64,000 nucleotides of DNA from Brassica napus. Lineage: Eukaryota; Streptophyta; Magnoliopsida; Brassicales; Brassicaceae. Location of the stretch: the NCBI RefSeq assembly GCF_020379485.1, contig NC_063436.1:12479389-12543388 (forward strand), in the 5' to 3' direction. Shown here piece after piece: positions 49,335 to 60,052 of this stretch; position 1 is the stretch's first letter; every line of letters begins with the position of its first letter. Under the pieces are notes generated by a model. That model did not search any database. It was not told the origin of the DNA and saw only the letters and a list, made by a program, of their open reading frames with translations. The position numbers and the translations under genes were made by a program.

Positions 49335-50271
49335 ATGGCTATTCACAAGAGCCTCTTCGCTTCACTTCTAATCTGCTTACTGTTCCAAATTAGTCATGGT
49401 GCTACCAAAGAAAGGCTCTTCTCTGACCTGGAGAAAGGTGCACTTGAGGTCACCGCTAAGCCCAGCCGAGAAGGCGGTATGTATATTTTCATAAGAATAT
49501 CCATCATTCGCACTTCACTTCGACAAATATTTGGTGTTCAAATTTTCGATTTTGCTTTTTCATTTCTATGTCTTTTTTTTTAAATGTTGGGCGATCAGGG
49601 TTCGGAACCCCACTTATGTTGGAGACTATAGAGGGTAGATTAGTTTAGATTTCGGCCAACCCTGATAAAAAAAGCACTTAATAAGTATTTGAAATAAACT
49701 ATGCAACTTTTATTACTATCAAATATCACTGAGAAGAGCTGAGTAATTTACTAACGTCAAGGCTGATCAATACTTAATATATGGTTTTTCAGTTTTGGAT
49801 GCCGGAATTGACAAGTTGAGCATTACATGGAAGCTAAGCTCGACAGCTACAAAAGAGGCTGAATTTACGACCATCAAAGTAAAGCTATGCTACGCTCCGG
49901 TCAGCCAAGTTGACCGACCATGGCGCAAGACCGAAAATGAGCTCTTCAAGGACAAAAGCTGCCCACACAAGATCATTACCAGGGCCTATGATAAATCCCC
50001 TCAATCATTCGAATATACCCTCGAACGCGACATCCCTACCGGGACCTACTTCGTTCGTGCCTACGCAGTTGATGCCAAAGACCATGAAGTTGCCTTTGGA
50101 CAGAGCACGAACGAGGCCAAGTCAACCAATCTCTTCAGCGTTCAGGCTATCAGTGGTCGCCACAAGTCCTTGGATATTGCCTCCATCTGCTTCAGCGTCT
50201 TCTCTGTCCTGGCTCTTCTTGTCTTCTTTGTCAACGAGAAGCGGAAAGCCAAGATAGAGCAGAGCAAATGA
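49335..50271 (+). CDS. NRT3.1: High-affinity nitrate transporter-activating protein NRT3.1 (NAR2.1)
   Basis: Two exons, 49335-49476 and 49793-50271, giving 206 aa. Residues 1-22 (MAIHKSLFASLLICLLFQIS) form a signal peptide. The extracellular NAR2 domain follows, with KLSITWKLSSTATKEAEF, VKLCYAPVSQVDRPWRKTEN and GTYFVRAYAVDAKDHEVAFG. A single C-terminal membrane segment (about 177-195) ends in basic NEKRKAKIEQSK. NAR2 proteins form a plasma-membrane complex with NRT2 transporters and are needed for high-affinity nitrate uptake in roots. The family length is about 210 aa, so the gene is complete. The frame is open upstream of the ATG, but only 49335 gives the signal peptide. Position matches At5g50200. 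Confidence 0.95.
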
Positions 50272-50994
50272 GTCGTTTACTTTGCGTAATTGCGACGTTG
50301 AGCAAAAAGGATTTGACTTTGAATTTTCTTTTTCTTTTCTTTTATCAGTTGCTTTTGTTTTGTTGCTTACTTCCTTCTCTTTTCTACTTTTATATTACAT
50401 ATTTGTATCATTATATAAGCCTTTCATATGGCGCCAAAAACTAATCCTATCGTGGTGATATGTTGTGTGTTTTCTATATTTTTTTTGGGCAATGTTTTTT
50501 ATATATTTTAATACTCTTTTTGATATATTCATATACACCGGTTCATTCCAATCACCTTCTACATATTAGAAAAAGATAACACAATTTTAAATTTTATAAA
50601 CAAATGCAGCATAAGAAAATAATATGACTGCTGAATTGAAAAAGGATTTTGATAATATACTTTTTTTTTGTAACTTAGAAATTTGTTTTTTGGATGTAAA
50701 GGAACGTGCGGTTACTGCTTTAAAACGAAAAAAAAATGGTAAATAGTTTCAGAAAAATGTGGTTAATCGAAATTTTATTTTTGCGAAATTGCAACGAGAT
50801 TAAACAATAAATGTTTGACGTGTGAGCCTGGAAATTTGATACTGTTTTGAACATTTAAGAGATAAGCATGATAAATTGCTGACAGCGATCCTGATCATCA
50901 TTTAGATTAGTTTGTAACAAAGATCTAGTTTGGGGTCACTCAAAATGTCAAATATGTCGACATTATGATAATATTAACATGTGTCAAAAAATAA
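50272..50994. other. 3' flank of NRT3.1 and spacer
   Basis: The 3' untranslated region with T-rich stretches in the first ~150 bp, then AT-rich spacer. No gene supported. Confidence 0.35.
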
Positions 50995-50996
50995 TA

Positions 50997-51343
50997 CTTC
51001 TCCTTTCTATTTTACAAAAAATGTTATCTTGACATTTTTATTATACAAATGATGTTATTTTAAAATTCTTATACAATTTATATTTATTTAAAATTAATAT
51101 TAATTATAAAATGTATTTATTTTATAAATAGTTTTAATTATCTCAAATAATATTTATTAAATAACTATAATTAATAAAAATATGAATATATTTTAATTAT
51201 TTTTTTTAATTTACAGAAAAATGTCGAATTCCATCTTTTTGCAAAACGAAAGAATATATCTAAATAAAAATATGAATATATTTTAATTATTTTTTATATT
51301 TATAGAAAATGTCAAATTTCCATTTTTTTGTAAAACGAGGGAG
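50997..51343. mobile_element. Stowaway MITE with duplicated right end
   Basis: The left end cttctcctttctattttac and the complement of the right end (ctccctcgttttac) match the Stowaway terminal consensus CTCCCTCYGTTT. TA flanks both sides (50995-50996 and 51344-51345). The right-hand ~80 bp, including aaaaatatgaatatatttt, are present twice (about 51176-51253 and 51267-51343), so the element carries a second, slightly changed copy of its right end. Confidence 0.8.
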
Positions 51344-51345
51344 TA

Positions 51346-52978
51346 TAGTATATATCTAGTGACATACAATAATGTTTATTTGAATAATGAGTATAAGAGA
51401 ATCTTCAACACATTAATAGTTTCACTTTTATAATAGCAGAGGTGAAAATGTTCTAACTCACTTTTATTTTTTATTCTATAATAATAAACTATATTTTTTC
51501 TATTTATAGAAAACAAAATAGTATTTTTTATTTTTATTTTTAGAAAAATACATTCAAACATATCTTCTTTGTATTATAAAATTTCTCTATTTTAAGATGA
51601 AAATGGCAAAATACATTAAACATAGTTTCATATACTTTTTGCGCAATTGCATATTTTATGCGCAACTGCATAAGTACATAAAGGCGAAAATGTGGACATA
51701 ATTTTTGTCCAGATTCTTTAAAAAAAAATATTCAACAAAAAGTTGGCATACACACTCTTGCCAAAGTCGTTGTTATGTTTTGTTTTTTTAACACAAGTCG
51801 TTGTTATGCTACCGATTGAAATTTTGGTTTTTGTAATATAAAAAGTATGCAATACACAAATTAATTTGTTAAAACAAATTAATTTTTTAAACCGTAGTTG
51901 CTGGCCACCGTCTCTTTTACCTACCGAATTGAGCCACTTGTTTAGATAAAAATATAGTCATATTTAGGTAGTCATAGTCAATAGAGCTTATCAATACGCT
52001 GTGCTGGTTATTATTAAAAGTCATCTAGCAGAATCATGAAATACTACTATATGCTAATTATTAGCGGTACATTTGACTTTTATCTCTTTAATGGTAGGAC
52101 CCATTCCCAAAAGATATGGAGCCAAACAAGGGCACGTCACACGTTAACAAGGTTAAGTTCTCTCTCTGTACGGAGAAAACACTCTTAAAATAAAAGAATA
52201 TCCAGCATCCTATTGTTTGTTGCGTTTCTCCAACTAAATCCATTTCATTTCATATTTTCACATTAATGTTTTCCTTTTCTTTTTGAAAGAAGATTTGCAA
52301 AACATTAAACGTTTGTGTTGGCAAGTGTTATAAAATTACTGTAGAGTCTTTCTATAATCTAAACATATTTTTTCAAATTGATGGTATAAAATCAACATAC
52401 AACATAGTAGAATAAAAACTCTAAGCACCATTACAAATTTATCTGATATTATATTAAGTTCCTAGAATATGTTGGATTGTGAAACTGAGAAAGAACTTTT
52501 TACATCTTGAAAATTCTTCTAAGTGCGTAATAAATATTATCCAATTCTTCAGCGTAGATACTATCTTCACCAATTGAAAATAATCAGTGGCAAATACTAT
52601 TTCACCGATATGTAAGATTTTTATACATTTAATAGGCGATTTAAACGTTTCAAATTATGCATATAACGGTGATAGAATTTATCATATAACGGTGATAGAC
52701 TTCATTGAATATTCGTAGCACCCATCATTTGTTTTTCGGTGTCTTTATTGCTAAATAGCCATTCTTGACCTCAATACATATATTCTTCTTTCTAAACTCC
52801 ATCAATATAACATCATTTATACCTCTCACTTGTTGGCTCAACTGAGTGTCATCAATGAATATTTGAAATCTTTAAGTTGGGCCTTAGTTCATAGAGCAAC
52901 GTTTATTTCCGCTACATTCAAAATCTCTTTTGAATTTCTATTTTTATTTTTAAATATTTTATCATTTATGTCTTCTAT
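51346..52978. other. AT-rich spacer, no gene recognised
   Basis: Small open frames do not resemble known proteins. The tandem words aataaaaatat and tttttattttta are common. A short duplication, ataacggtgatag, occurs at about 52662 and 52686. Confidence 0.35.
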
Positions 52979-52994
52979 ATCTAGCTATATATAT

Positions 52995-53809
52995 ACGGGC
53001 GGGATGATGAGGCTTTCATAGCTCGTCATCGTCGGTCTTTGACTCCGGGGAGTGGAGGTTTATTCAACCTCGCGCCGCCGGCTTTGGTGGTTCGCCCCTT
53101 TTCTCTGTTGGGTGCGACATAACGGGTGGTGAAAAAAGGAAGTGAAACTGAGGAAGGCAATCGCTGGAAGAGGCGATGGTGTTGAAGGGGTATGCGTTTT
53201 ATACGCATGATCTGGACGTGATCCGGTGTGTGTCGGAGCGATGAAGCTGATGAAACCCGATACCTTTAATACAGTCGTTAGAGGTGGGTTTCATCGAAAA
53301 ATGGTGGAGAATAGAGTTTCTCCGATTTGGCTCTGGAGTTGACGCTTGAATGATTTGATGATCACCGATATTTTCTTTGCTGGTGGTGATCTTTGGCGTT
53401 GAAGGCTTGTAGTCGTCTGGTGTGTTTTCCGGCGATACGAGGTCTCTGGCCGTGTCTCCGGCGATGAATTGAAGCGGTACCGTTCAGGCGGCGAGGAAAG
53501 AAGTGGTGGATGGGTGACGCGTGTCCCTGCGTTTGGGCTTTCTTCAGCACGTGGCGTTCATGTTTCATGAGGTGTCCGGACGCGTGTGTCGCGTTGACGG
53601 TGAATCTCAACGCGTGTGTCGCGTTGACGGTGAATCTCAACGCGTGAACGGTCACGTATGTTTGGTTGACGCGCGTTTATGTTTGTGGGTCGATTGGGCT
53701 TTAGGCCCATTTGTTTCTGTTTTGTTCTGTCCATCTTGTGGGCTTTTAGTGTTTTTCTGTGTTTTGGGCTTCGGCCCAGCACTTTAATAAAAGATGGCAA
53801 AAAAAAAAA
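52995..53809 (+). mobile_element. LINE-mobilised retroposon with 16-bp target duplication
   Basis: A GC-rich insertion that ends GGGCTTCGGCCCAG, CTTTAATAAAAGATGGC and a run of A. The exact 16-bp duplication ATCTAGCTATATATAT flanks it at 52979-52994 and 53810-53825. It contains a tandem 30-bp repeat at 53582-53611 and 53612-53641. Both the duplication and the poly(A) end show target-primed reverse transcription. No reverse transcriptase is encoded; overlapping open frames reflect GC content. It shares its 3' end style with 45316-46233. Confidence 0.88.
53582..53641 (+). repeat. Tandem 30-bp repeat, two exact copies
   Basis: The unit begins gcgtgtgtcgcgttgacg and ends gaatctcaac. Each unit carries cgcgttga, whose complement tcaacgcg is formed at the unit junction, so the array can fold. 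It lies inside the retroposon. Confidence 0.85.
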
Positions 53810-53824
53810 ATCTAGCTATATATA

Positions 53825-54840
53825 TCCCCTATATATTATTTGAGAAACATTGCAACATTTTTTTTGTAGCCATGTGTCATCATTAGAATGATTCTTAGAA
53901 TCTTTAGAGAAATAGGTTGGTCCATCTAAATATATAATAAACTTTTTATTAAACCATAATAAATACATTATTAATGTGCTTCATTATTTCCTTAAATAAG
54001 ATTATGGAATTACCTAATATGGCTAAAGTATATATGACAATTAATGATTTTGAATAATAAAGATTTGATAAAAATAACTGTGTATTATAATTATATTTGT
54101 TTAATTTTAAGCTATTAAAATAAATTAAACAATCATAGTAACCATATAAAAATTTAAAAAAAAATATATATATATATTAAAAAACGAGTATAAATTACTA
54201 AAACTGTTAAAAGTTTCACATTCAAATTTTGTGATCTATGATTTAAAACTTTTGTTATGACATGATACAAATAATTAAAAAATAATATAAGTTGAAAGTC
54301 TCATTTAATAAGTATCAAAAAAAAGATATATAAATATATGTATCATTTTAAATTAAACTATATGCCATATAAAAATACATAAATTTCTTAGTTTTGAAAT
54401 TTACTTTGAACATTTTTTGATAAAAAATTTGAAAAAATATTGATAACTTAATTTTTTAAAATATTATAAATTACTTAAACCATTAATCCCACAGTGAAAA
54501 TTTTGTTATCATTAATTTAGACTTTTTACTATAACAGATACAAATGACAAAAAAAAAAGCAAAAAACATCATCTAATAAATATTAATATTAAAATATATC
54601 ATATATATATTACTATCATTTAAATTTAATTATATATCTTATTAAATAGAAAAAATATTTGTTCGATGTATAAAATTTATTTATATGTTCGCATCAATTT
54701 AATTATATAAGTAGTAGATAATGACTTTTTAATTATTCAATATATATTTATTATTTTATAATATGTTATAAACATAATTATATATAAAATAATTTATATA
54801 TATAATGTTCATCCCGCGCAAGGCGCGGGTCTTAACCTAG
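53825..54840 (+). mobile_element. Non-autonomous Helitron
   Basis: The 5' end TCCCCTATATATTATTTGAG starts at 53825 after A. The 3' end is the hairpin CCCGCGCAAGGCGCGGG followed by TCTTAAC and CTAG at 54837-54840, then T. It is the same family as 37143-40625. The interior is AT-rich and non-coding. The retroposon at 52995-53809 inserted at its very first base, so the 5' T belongs to both. Confidence 0.85.
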
Positions 54841-56024
54841 TACAGTAATGTTTCTCTCTTGTGAGGGCTCCATGTCACCAAAAAGACTGGTACGTGTCTT
54901 TCTTTCTATGAGGTTTATATTTTCCGTTTGCGTTGTTGATAGGCTTTAAGTGTTCCAAATTTGTGGGCTTGGAATGAGATTTGGGGTGACTAAATACATA
55001 AAAGCTTATCCCGTTCTGTCTTTCGCCTTCTTCAACAATGACGACCCTTCTTACTAGGGTTCTTCGTATTGTTTGAGCTCTTTAGTTCAATCGTTAATGG
55101 ATTTTCTGGAAGGTTGACACGATTCGTATAATGAGAAGAATAATGAAAACAGTTTCCAAACAGGAACTTGGGTTCATGAGAAGAATAATGACAACAGAAG
55201 CTACAACTACTGAGAAGTTGGAAATTGGAACAGTAAAGATCAGCAATGAAGAGAATTATGAAGAAAGAGAGGATCTGTGAAATGTGGAGGATTATTGTTT
55301 ATGATTTGTTAAAGATATCTTAACATTTGAGTTTGGGATTTAAGGATTATTGTTTATGATTTATTATTTAGGTGGTGAAGCTGAATTAATAAACTTTTGT
55401 AACTAATTTTTATATATTTATAAATGTTTTAGAAAGATTAATTTTTTATTTTAATAATAAATCTAGGATATTTATGAAAAATGATAGTAATTTATAGGTA
55501 AATTTGAAAATAAGTATCAAATATGAAGTAAAATTATTTTTTTGAAATTATGTTATATACTGTAACATTAAACCAATTTGATAAATGTGTGTTGTCTTTA
55601 TATAGAATTGTGTTGGAATATTAACATTTTTGACATATATAGATCATTGCATATAGATGATAAAAGTGTGTTCATGTTTAATGTATTCGTTTATATATAT
55701 ATTCATTTTGTATATCTATCGTTCATCTATTTATGGTTGAAGTAGGAGACGTAATACTTAATATATAGTGATTAATAAACCAATGTGGTATAGTTTTTTA
55801 AATATTAAAATGAAATGTGTTTTTTTAGACAAATAATTTCACATATTGGGCCTAATAAGGCCTGCTTACATTGCGATAAAAAGGTGCATTAAACGAGACA
55901 CATGTCAATCAAAGAATCCGAGTGTGGAAAAGGGACACGTAGTCGCACACATAAGCAACAACATCATGAAAGATGAAACTAGAACCCGAAACCATTTATT
56001 TATAATAAAAAAAAAGAGAGAACA
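54841..56024. other. Spacer upstream of PIMT2
   Basis: AT-rich. Around 55030-55290 there are imperfect repeats of gagaagaataatga/gaagaataatgac. No gene supported. The PIMT2 promoter must lie in the right part. Confidence 0.35.
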
Positions 56025-56674
56025 ATGCGATCTTGCCCAACATTAACTGCATATGGTCGCCACTATTGTGCGCCGCCACGTAGACTCGTCTCCTTAACCT
56101 TCACCTCTATCCACCGCCACAATTCTGCTCCGTTTCTCAATTTCAGTCTCTTCACCGCCTTTCGTTCTCCCTTCTCCCGCATGGAGGTTCGCTAAATTCC
56201 TCATTTCTCTCTCGCCATGAATCTCTGCTTCAGTTTTCTCTTACTAATTTTCTCTTTCGCTGAGATATACTCCTCTGGTATTTTGGAGGAGACTCTGAAA
56301 CTTGATTCAGTTTGTCTAGAGGTATTACTTAGGTCTTAATTTGATAGTTTGCAAAGTGTTTATTGCTTTTCTTATGGATGTTAGCAGTTCCAGACCGGAA
56401 CTGGTTCGACCGGTAATAAAGCAATGGTGGAAAATCTGAAGCGGTTCGGCGTGATATCATCTAAAAAAGTAGCTGAAGTGATGGAGGCTTTAGATAGAGG
56501 TCTCTTTGTACCAGTTGGATCTTCAGCTTATGCTGATACGCCCTTGCCTATAGGTTACAACGCCACCATATCCGCTCCACATATGCACGCCACGTGTTTG
56601 CAGCTCTTGGAGGATAAGCTTCAGCCTGGGATGCGCGCTTTGGATGTTGGCTCAGGTTCTTTTAAGTTTTCTTG

Positions 56675-56715
<41 letters not shown>

Positions 56716-57261
56716 TTTTCTTGAGATTTCAGCTTCCTTCATGGTTTTGATCGTGTCTTTTTGTAGGAACTGGTTACTTGACTGGCTGCTTTGCTCTGAT
56801 GGTTGGAGCTGAAGGACGCGTTGTTGGCGTGGATCATATCCCTCAGCTGGTCGATATGTCTATCAAGAACGTCGAAAAGAGTGTTGCTGGTTCTTTGCTT
56901 CAGAAGGGATCTCTCTCCTTACATGTTGGTGGTATGTAAAACGTTGCATGTATTGTTTCAGCCTCGTGGAAACGTGTGCTGAAAAACTAGAGATTTCTCT
57001 CTTATGACAGATGGAAGGAAAGGTTGGGGAGAGTTTGCGCCGTACGATGCAATTCACGTAGGAGCAGCGGCATCAGAGATCCCTCATGCGCTTTTGGACC
57101 AACTGAAACCTGGTGGAAGAATGGTGATTCCAGTAGGAACATACTTTCAAGAGCTTAAGGTGATTGATAAAAGCGAGGATGGTTCCATCAAGGCACGTAC
57201 TGAAACTTCAGTTAGGTATGTGCCTCTTACCAGCCGCGTTGAACAGACAGGAGGGTTTTGA
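56025..57261 (+). CDS. PIMT2: Protein-L-isoaspartate O-methyltransferase 2
   Basis: Four exons: 56025-56186, 56385-56655, 56767-56931 and 57011-57261, giving 282 aa. The enzyme uses S-adenosylmethionine to repair isoaspartyl damage in proteins, important in ageing seeds. ISAPHMHA (substrate/active-site region), DVGSGTGYL (SAM motif I), PYDAIHVGAAA and LKPGGRMVIPVG are all present. The ATG at 56181 would give a 230-aa form, the usual size of the enzyme; the in-frame ATG at 56025 adds a 52-residue Arg/Ser/Phe-rich leader that looks like a targeting peptide. Exon 2 has a tandem acceptor (ttagcag), so CAG at 56385-56387 can be included or skipped. Arabidopsis PIMT2 is known for alternative starts and first-intron splicing that change localisation. 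Position matches At5g50240. Confidence 0.92.
56664..56729. repeat. Poly(T) tract flanked by a 17-bp direct duplication
   Basis: Inside PIMT2 intron 2, aagttttcttgagattt occurs at 56664-56680 and again at 56713-56729, with an uninterrupted T run of about 31 between them. It looks like an insertion of a poly(A) tail alone, on the minus strand, with a target duplication. Confidence 0.8.
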
Positions 57262-57671
57262 AGAAACCAAGCAAGAACACTGCTTCCAACGTCTTAGTGT
57301 GCATATAGAGGTTGTGTATGTTCTGTAATATATTTTGATGGGTAACAAATAACAATATGTTTATGAACCAACAAAATAAATGAGAATAGTGTTCAAGAAA
57401 TATAACATAGTAGTGAGTACCACTTATATTCAGATATAGGTGAAGTCCAAACATCTGAATTTAACCAACTCAAATGGATAAGGTACGATGATATTACAGC
57501 AAATCAGAAGTTTCCTTTGATTTCAAAAAATAAACTGAGATGAAAATAAGGAACGAATGTAAGCATATTATTGATGTGGCCGAATTTTTTTTTGGTCAGT
57601 ACACTATACATTTGATTTTGTGAAATTATGACTAATTTTTTTTCTCTGAAAATTCATTAATAGTAGAAATT
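57262..57671. other. 3' flank of PIMT2
   Basis: The 3' untranslated region and spacer. The minus-strand open frame here is not credible. The left edge of the adjoining LINE relic cannot be fixed. Confidence 0.35.
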
Positions 57672-58350
57672 GTGATGAAGTATCTGCATCAAATTGTCAC
57701 CCAAAACAAAACGGTGGCGCGGCGTGTTTGGACATTGCTCGAGAATTTTGATTATCTGTTAGGACTTACAGTGCGTAAAGACATACCTGCAGTGTTGAGT
57801 CGATTGTTCCCCTGGGTTCTTAAGATAATATGGAAAAACAAAAATACTTTCGCTTTTGAAGAGAAGGTATTTGATGTTAGTGATACGGTGAATAAAATGC
57901 ATGAGGAAGCTAGGCAATGGTTTGAAGTGAACTCTAAGGAGACGGGGGAGCAGAACGGTGTTGGCGGTAGAGCCCATAGGGATGGTAACTGGAGAGCTCC
58001 CTCTCTAAGTGGTTTTAAATGCAAATTTGGTATCGTTTGGTACAAAGGGAAAAATATGGTGGGTGCGGGGTGGATTGTAATAGATTATAGAGGTGATGTC
58101 ATGCTCCATAATCGTCGAGCTTTTAGTGGAATCAATTCTTTGTCCGAAGCTAAACATATCGGTCTGCTTTGGGCCCTGGAAAGTATGTGCTCACATAGGC
58201 TCGAGAATGTGTGTGTGTGGAAGTTGAAGCTCCTGAGTTGGTGGGTGTTGTGGACAGACCAGGTGCTTGGCCTTCTTTCCGTGCGTATGGGTGTGAACTT
58301 AGATGTGCTTTGGACAAACTACAGGAAAGGGAGTTAAAATATTTTGATGG
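57672..58350 (+). pseudogene. LINE reverse-transcriptase C-terminal/RNase H relic
   Basis: The first 83 residues (HQIVTQNKTVARRVWTLLEN through LFPWVLKIIWKNKNTFAFEE) match the zinc-finger-to-linker part of plant LINE polyproteins. From about 58000, FKCKFGIVWYKGKNMVGAGW, VMLHNRRAFSGINSLSEAKH and ALESMCSH resemble the RNase H (RVT_3) domain. The frame slips at the GT repeat near 58208-58217; after it the other frame reads VEAPELVGVVDRPGAWPSF, as family members do. No 5' portion (endonuclease, RT) is present. It is a truncated, dead fragment. Confidence 0.75.
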
Positions 58351-60052
58351 GTAAGAGAGTCAGTAAAATAAGAGCCGGGCCTGGCAAGAAACAGTCAGTA
58401 AAATAAGAGAGAAGCATCGAAGTTTCAAAATCGACGCTTTGGTTATTCCTCATCTGCATTCATTTGAGCCGTGTCAACCGTTAAATCAAATTTAGCATTG
58501 ACATTTCACATATACCCAATAATAGTTTCAAAAGTGATTCATTTTTATATACCTTTTAAAAGTATATGAAATTGAATAGATTATTTGATTTGTGATTTTG
58601 ATGAATTTTTACAATGCCGAAAATGAAAGAAAATGGTGACAAAGAATACCAAAATTTATTGACATGAGTCAGCATTAGTTTATTTTTGTTATTGATAATA
58701 TATTATAAATTATTTTATTTTTAATTTAAAATTAAGTTAATAATAATTATTTAATTAGCTTTTATATTTAGCCAAAGTCCTAATTTGGCATAAAAATAGT
58801 TTAATATTTTGTTTTTATGTTAAAGGACAATTGAAGTTAAAAGAAAATTAAAATATTTCGTAAATAAAACATGATTTTTTTTTTGTATGTTTTGAAATTA
58901 CTAATTAGTTTTTTCTAAGTAATTTTCCTTTAGTAATATTATATTAATATATATAGTTATATATTGAAACTTATCATTTATTAACTTGCGGTTCAACCAC
59001 AATTGACCCAAGAACCCAATAACTCAATGATCCAAAACTAATCCGGTCAGGTTTAAAAACATTGATCTTACATATTCTACAATGTAACAAACTTTTAATC
59101 TGATAACATTAAAAGTGAACAGTGGATATTTTGTAAGCTCTGATACTTAAATGTTAGTAGTTCATGGCGCTTTGAGACATTGTTTATGGTTACAAATTCA
59201 AATCGTTGCTCATGAATGTTATTTAACTGTATTCTCATATGATCTGGATTTTTTTATGATTTTATCATTCTTTTTAATTATTCTCAAAAATAAATCAGAA
59301 AGAAAGGAATTAACGGTTACATTTTAAGGAAACCTTTTTCTTGCGTTCGTTTTTGTTGTTGATTGCGTGTTTGCTGTGTGTGTGGTGTGGTGTGTCCATC
59401 GTCCCCGTTTACCTTTTTTGTTTACTTTTCTCTCAGTTTCAGATTTTGCGTTGTTTGTTCCCATCATCAGTTAAAGCACATTTTCCATCTATTTTTTCTA
59501 CAATTCTTCATCAATTTAACATTTCTCTTTTGTCTTTCGACATCAATTATTATTATGCTAATCAGTCAACACGGTACGTTAGCAGAAAAAGAAATCGTAC
59601 TTGGGTTCCGACTTCCGAGCGTTGTTAAAACTTAAAACTAAGCGTAATATTAAACCAGTCCATATAATTAAATATTTTGTTCTCTTTTAACATAAAAAAT
59701 ATTTCGACATAAATAACATATATGTATAATTAGGTACACACAGTTTTTCCTCATTGCCATTTTAGATACATAGTTTGTGTAACCAAATAAACAGTCACAT
59801 AACTAATCATAATTAGGTGAATTAATCAATAATAGAGTTCCTCTTGAAGATAATTAGTTGCGTACAAGTTTTGTTTTATCAAAATTCGTGGTTCCTATTC
59901 AGTTTACACTGGTAGTTAAGTCATCTCATCACCAAAATCATCAATTATTGTTACCAAAGATTAAGAGAAAAAATGAATGAGGTTGCTTGCACAATATCAC
60001 GCGGCATCAACTGATCAACATCAATTTCTATTATATAGCTTTTATCTTTATA
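58351..60052. other. Spacer, no gene recognised
   Basis: AT-rich. The 59341-59635 frames are T-rich, leucine/phenylalanine-rich artefacts. No clear element ends. Confidence 0.35.

Noticed and set aside
53026..53800. Arginine- and histidine-rich open frames on both strands
   Set aside because: They overlap one another within the retroposon and include its tandem repeat; no protein family recognised.
59341..59635. Two overlapping hydrophobic frames that could be small membrane proteins
   Set aside because: T-rich DNA produces Phe/Leu-rich peptides by chance; no supporting motif or homologue.
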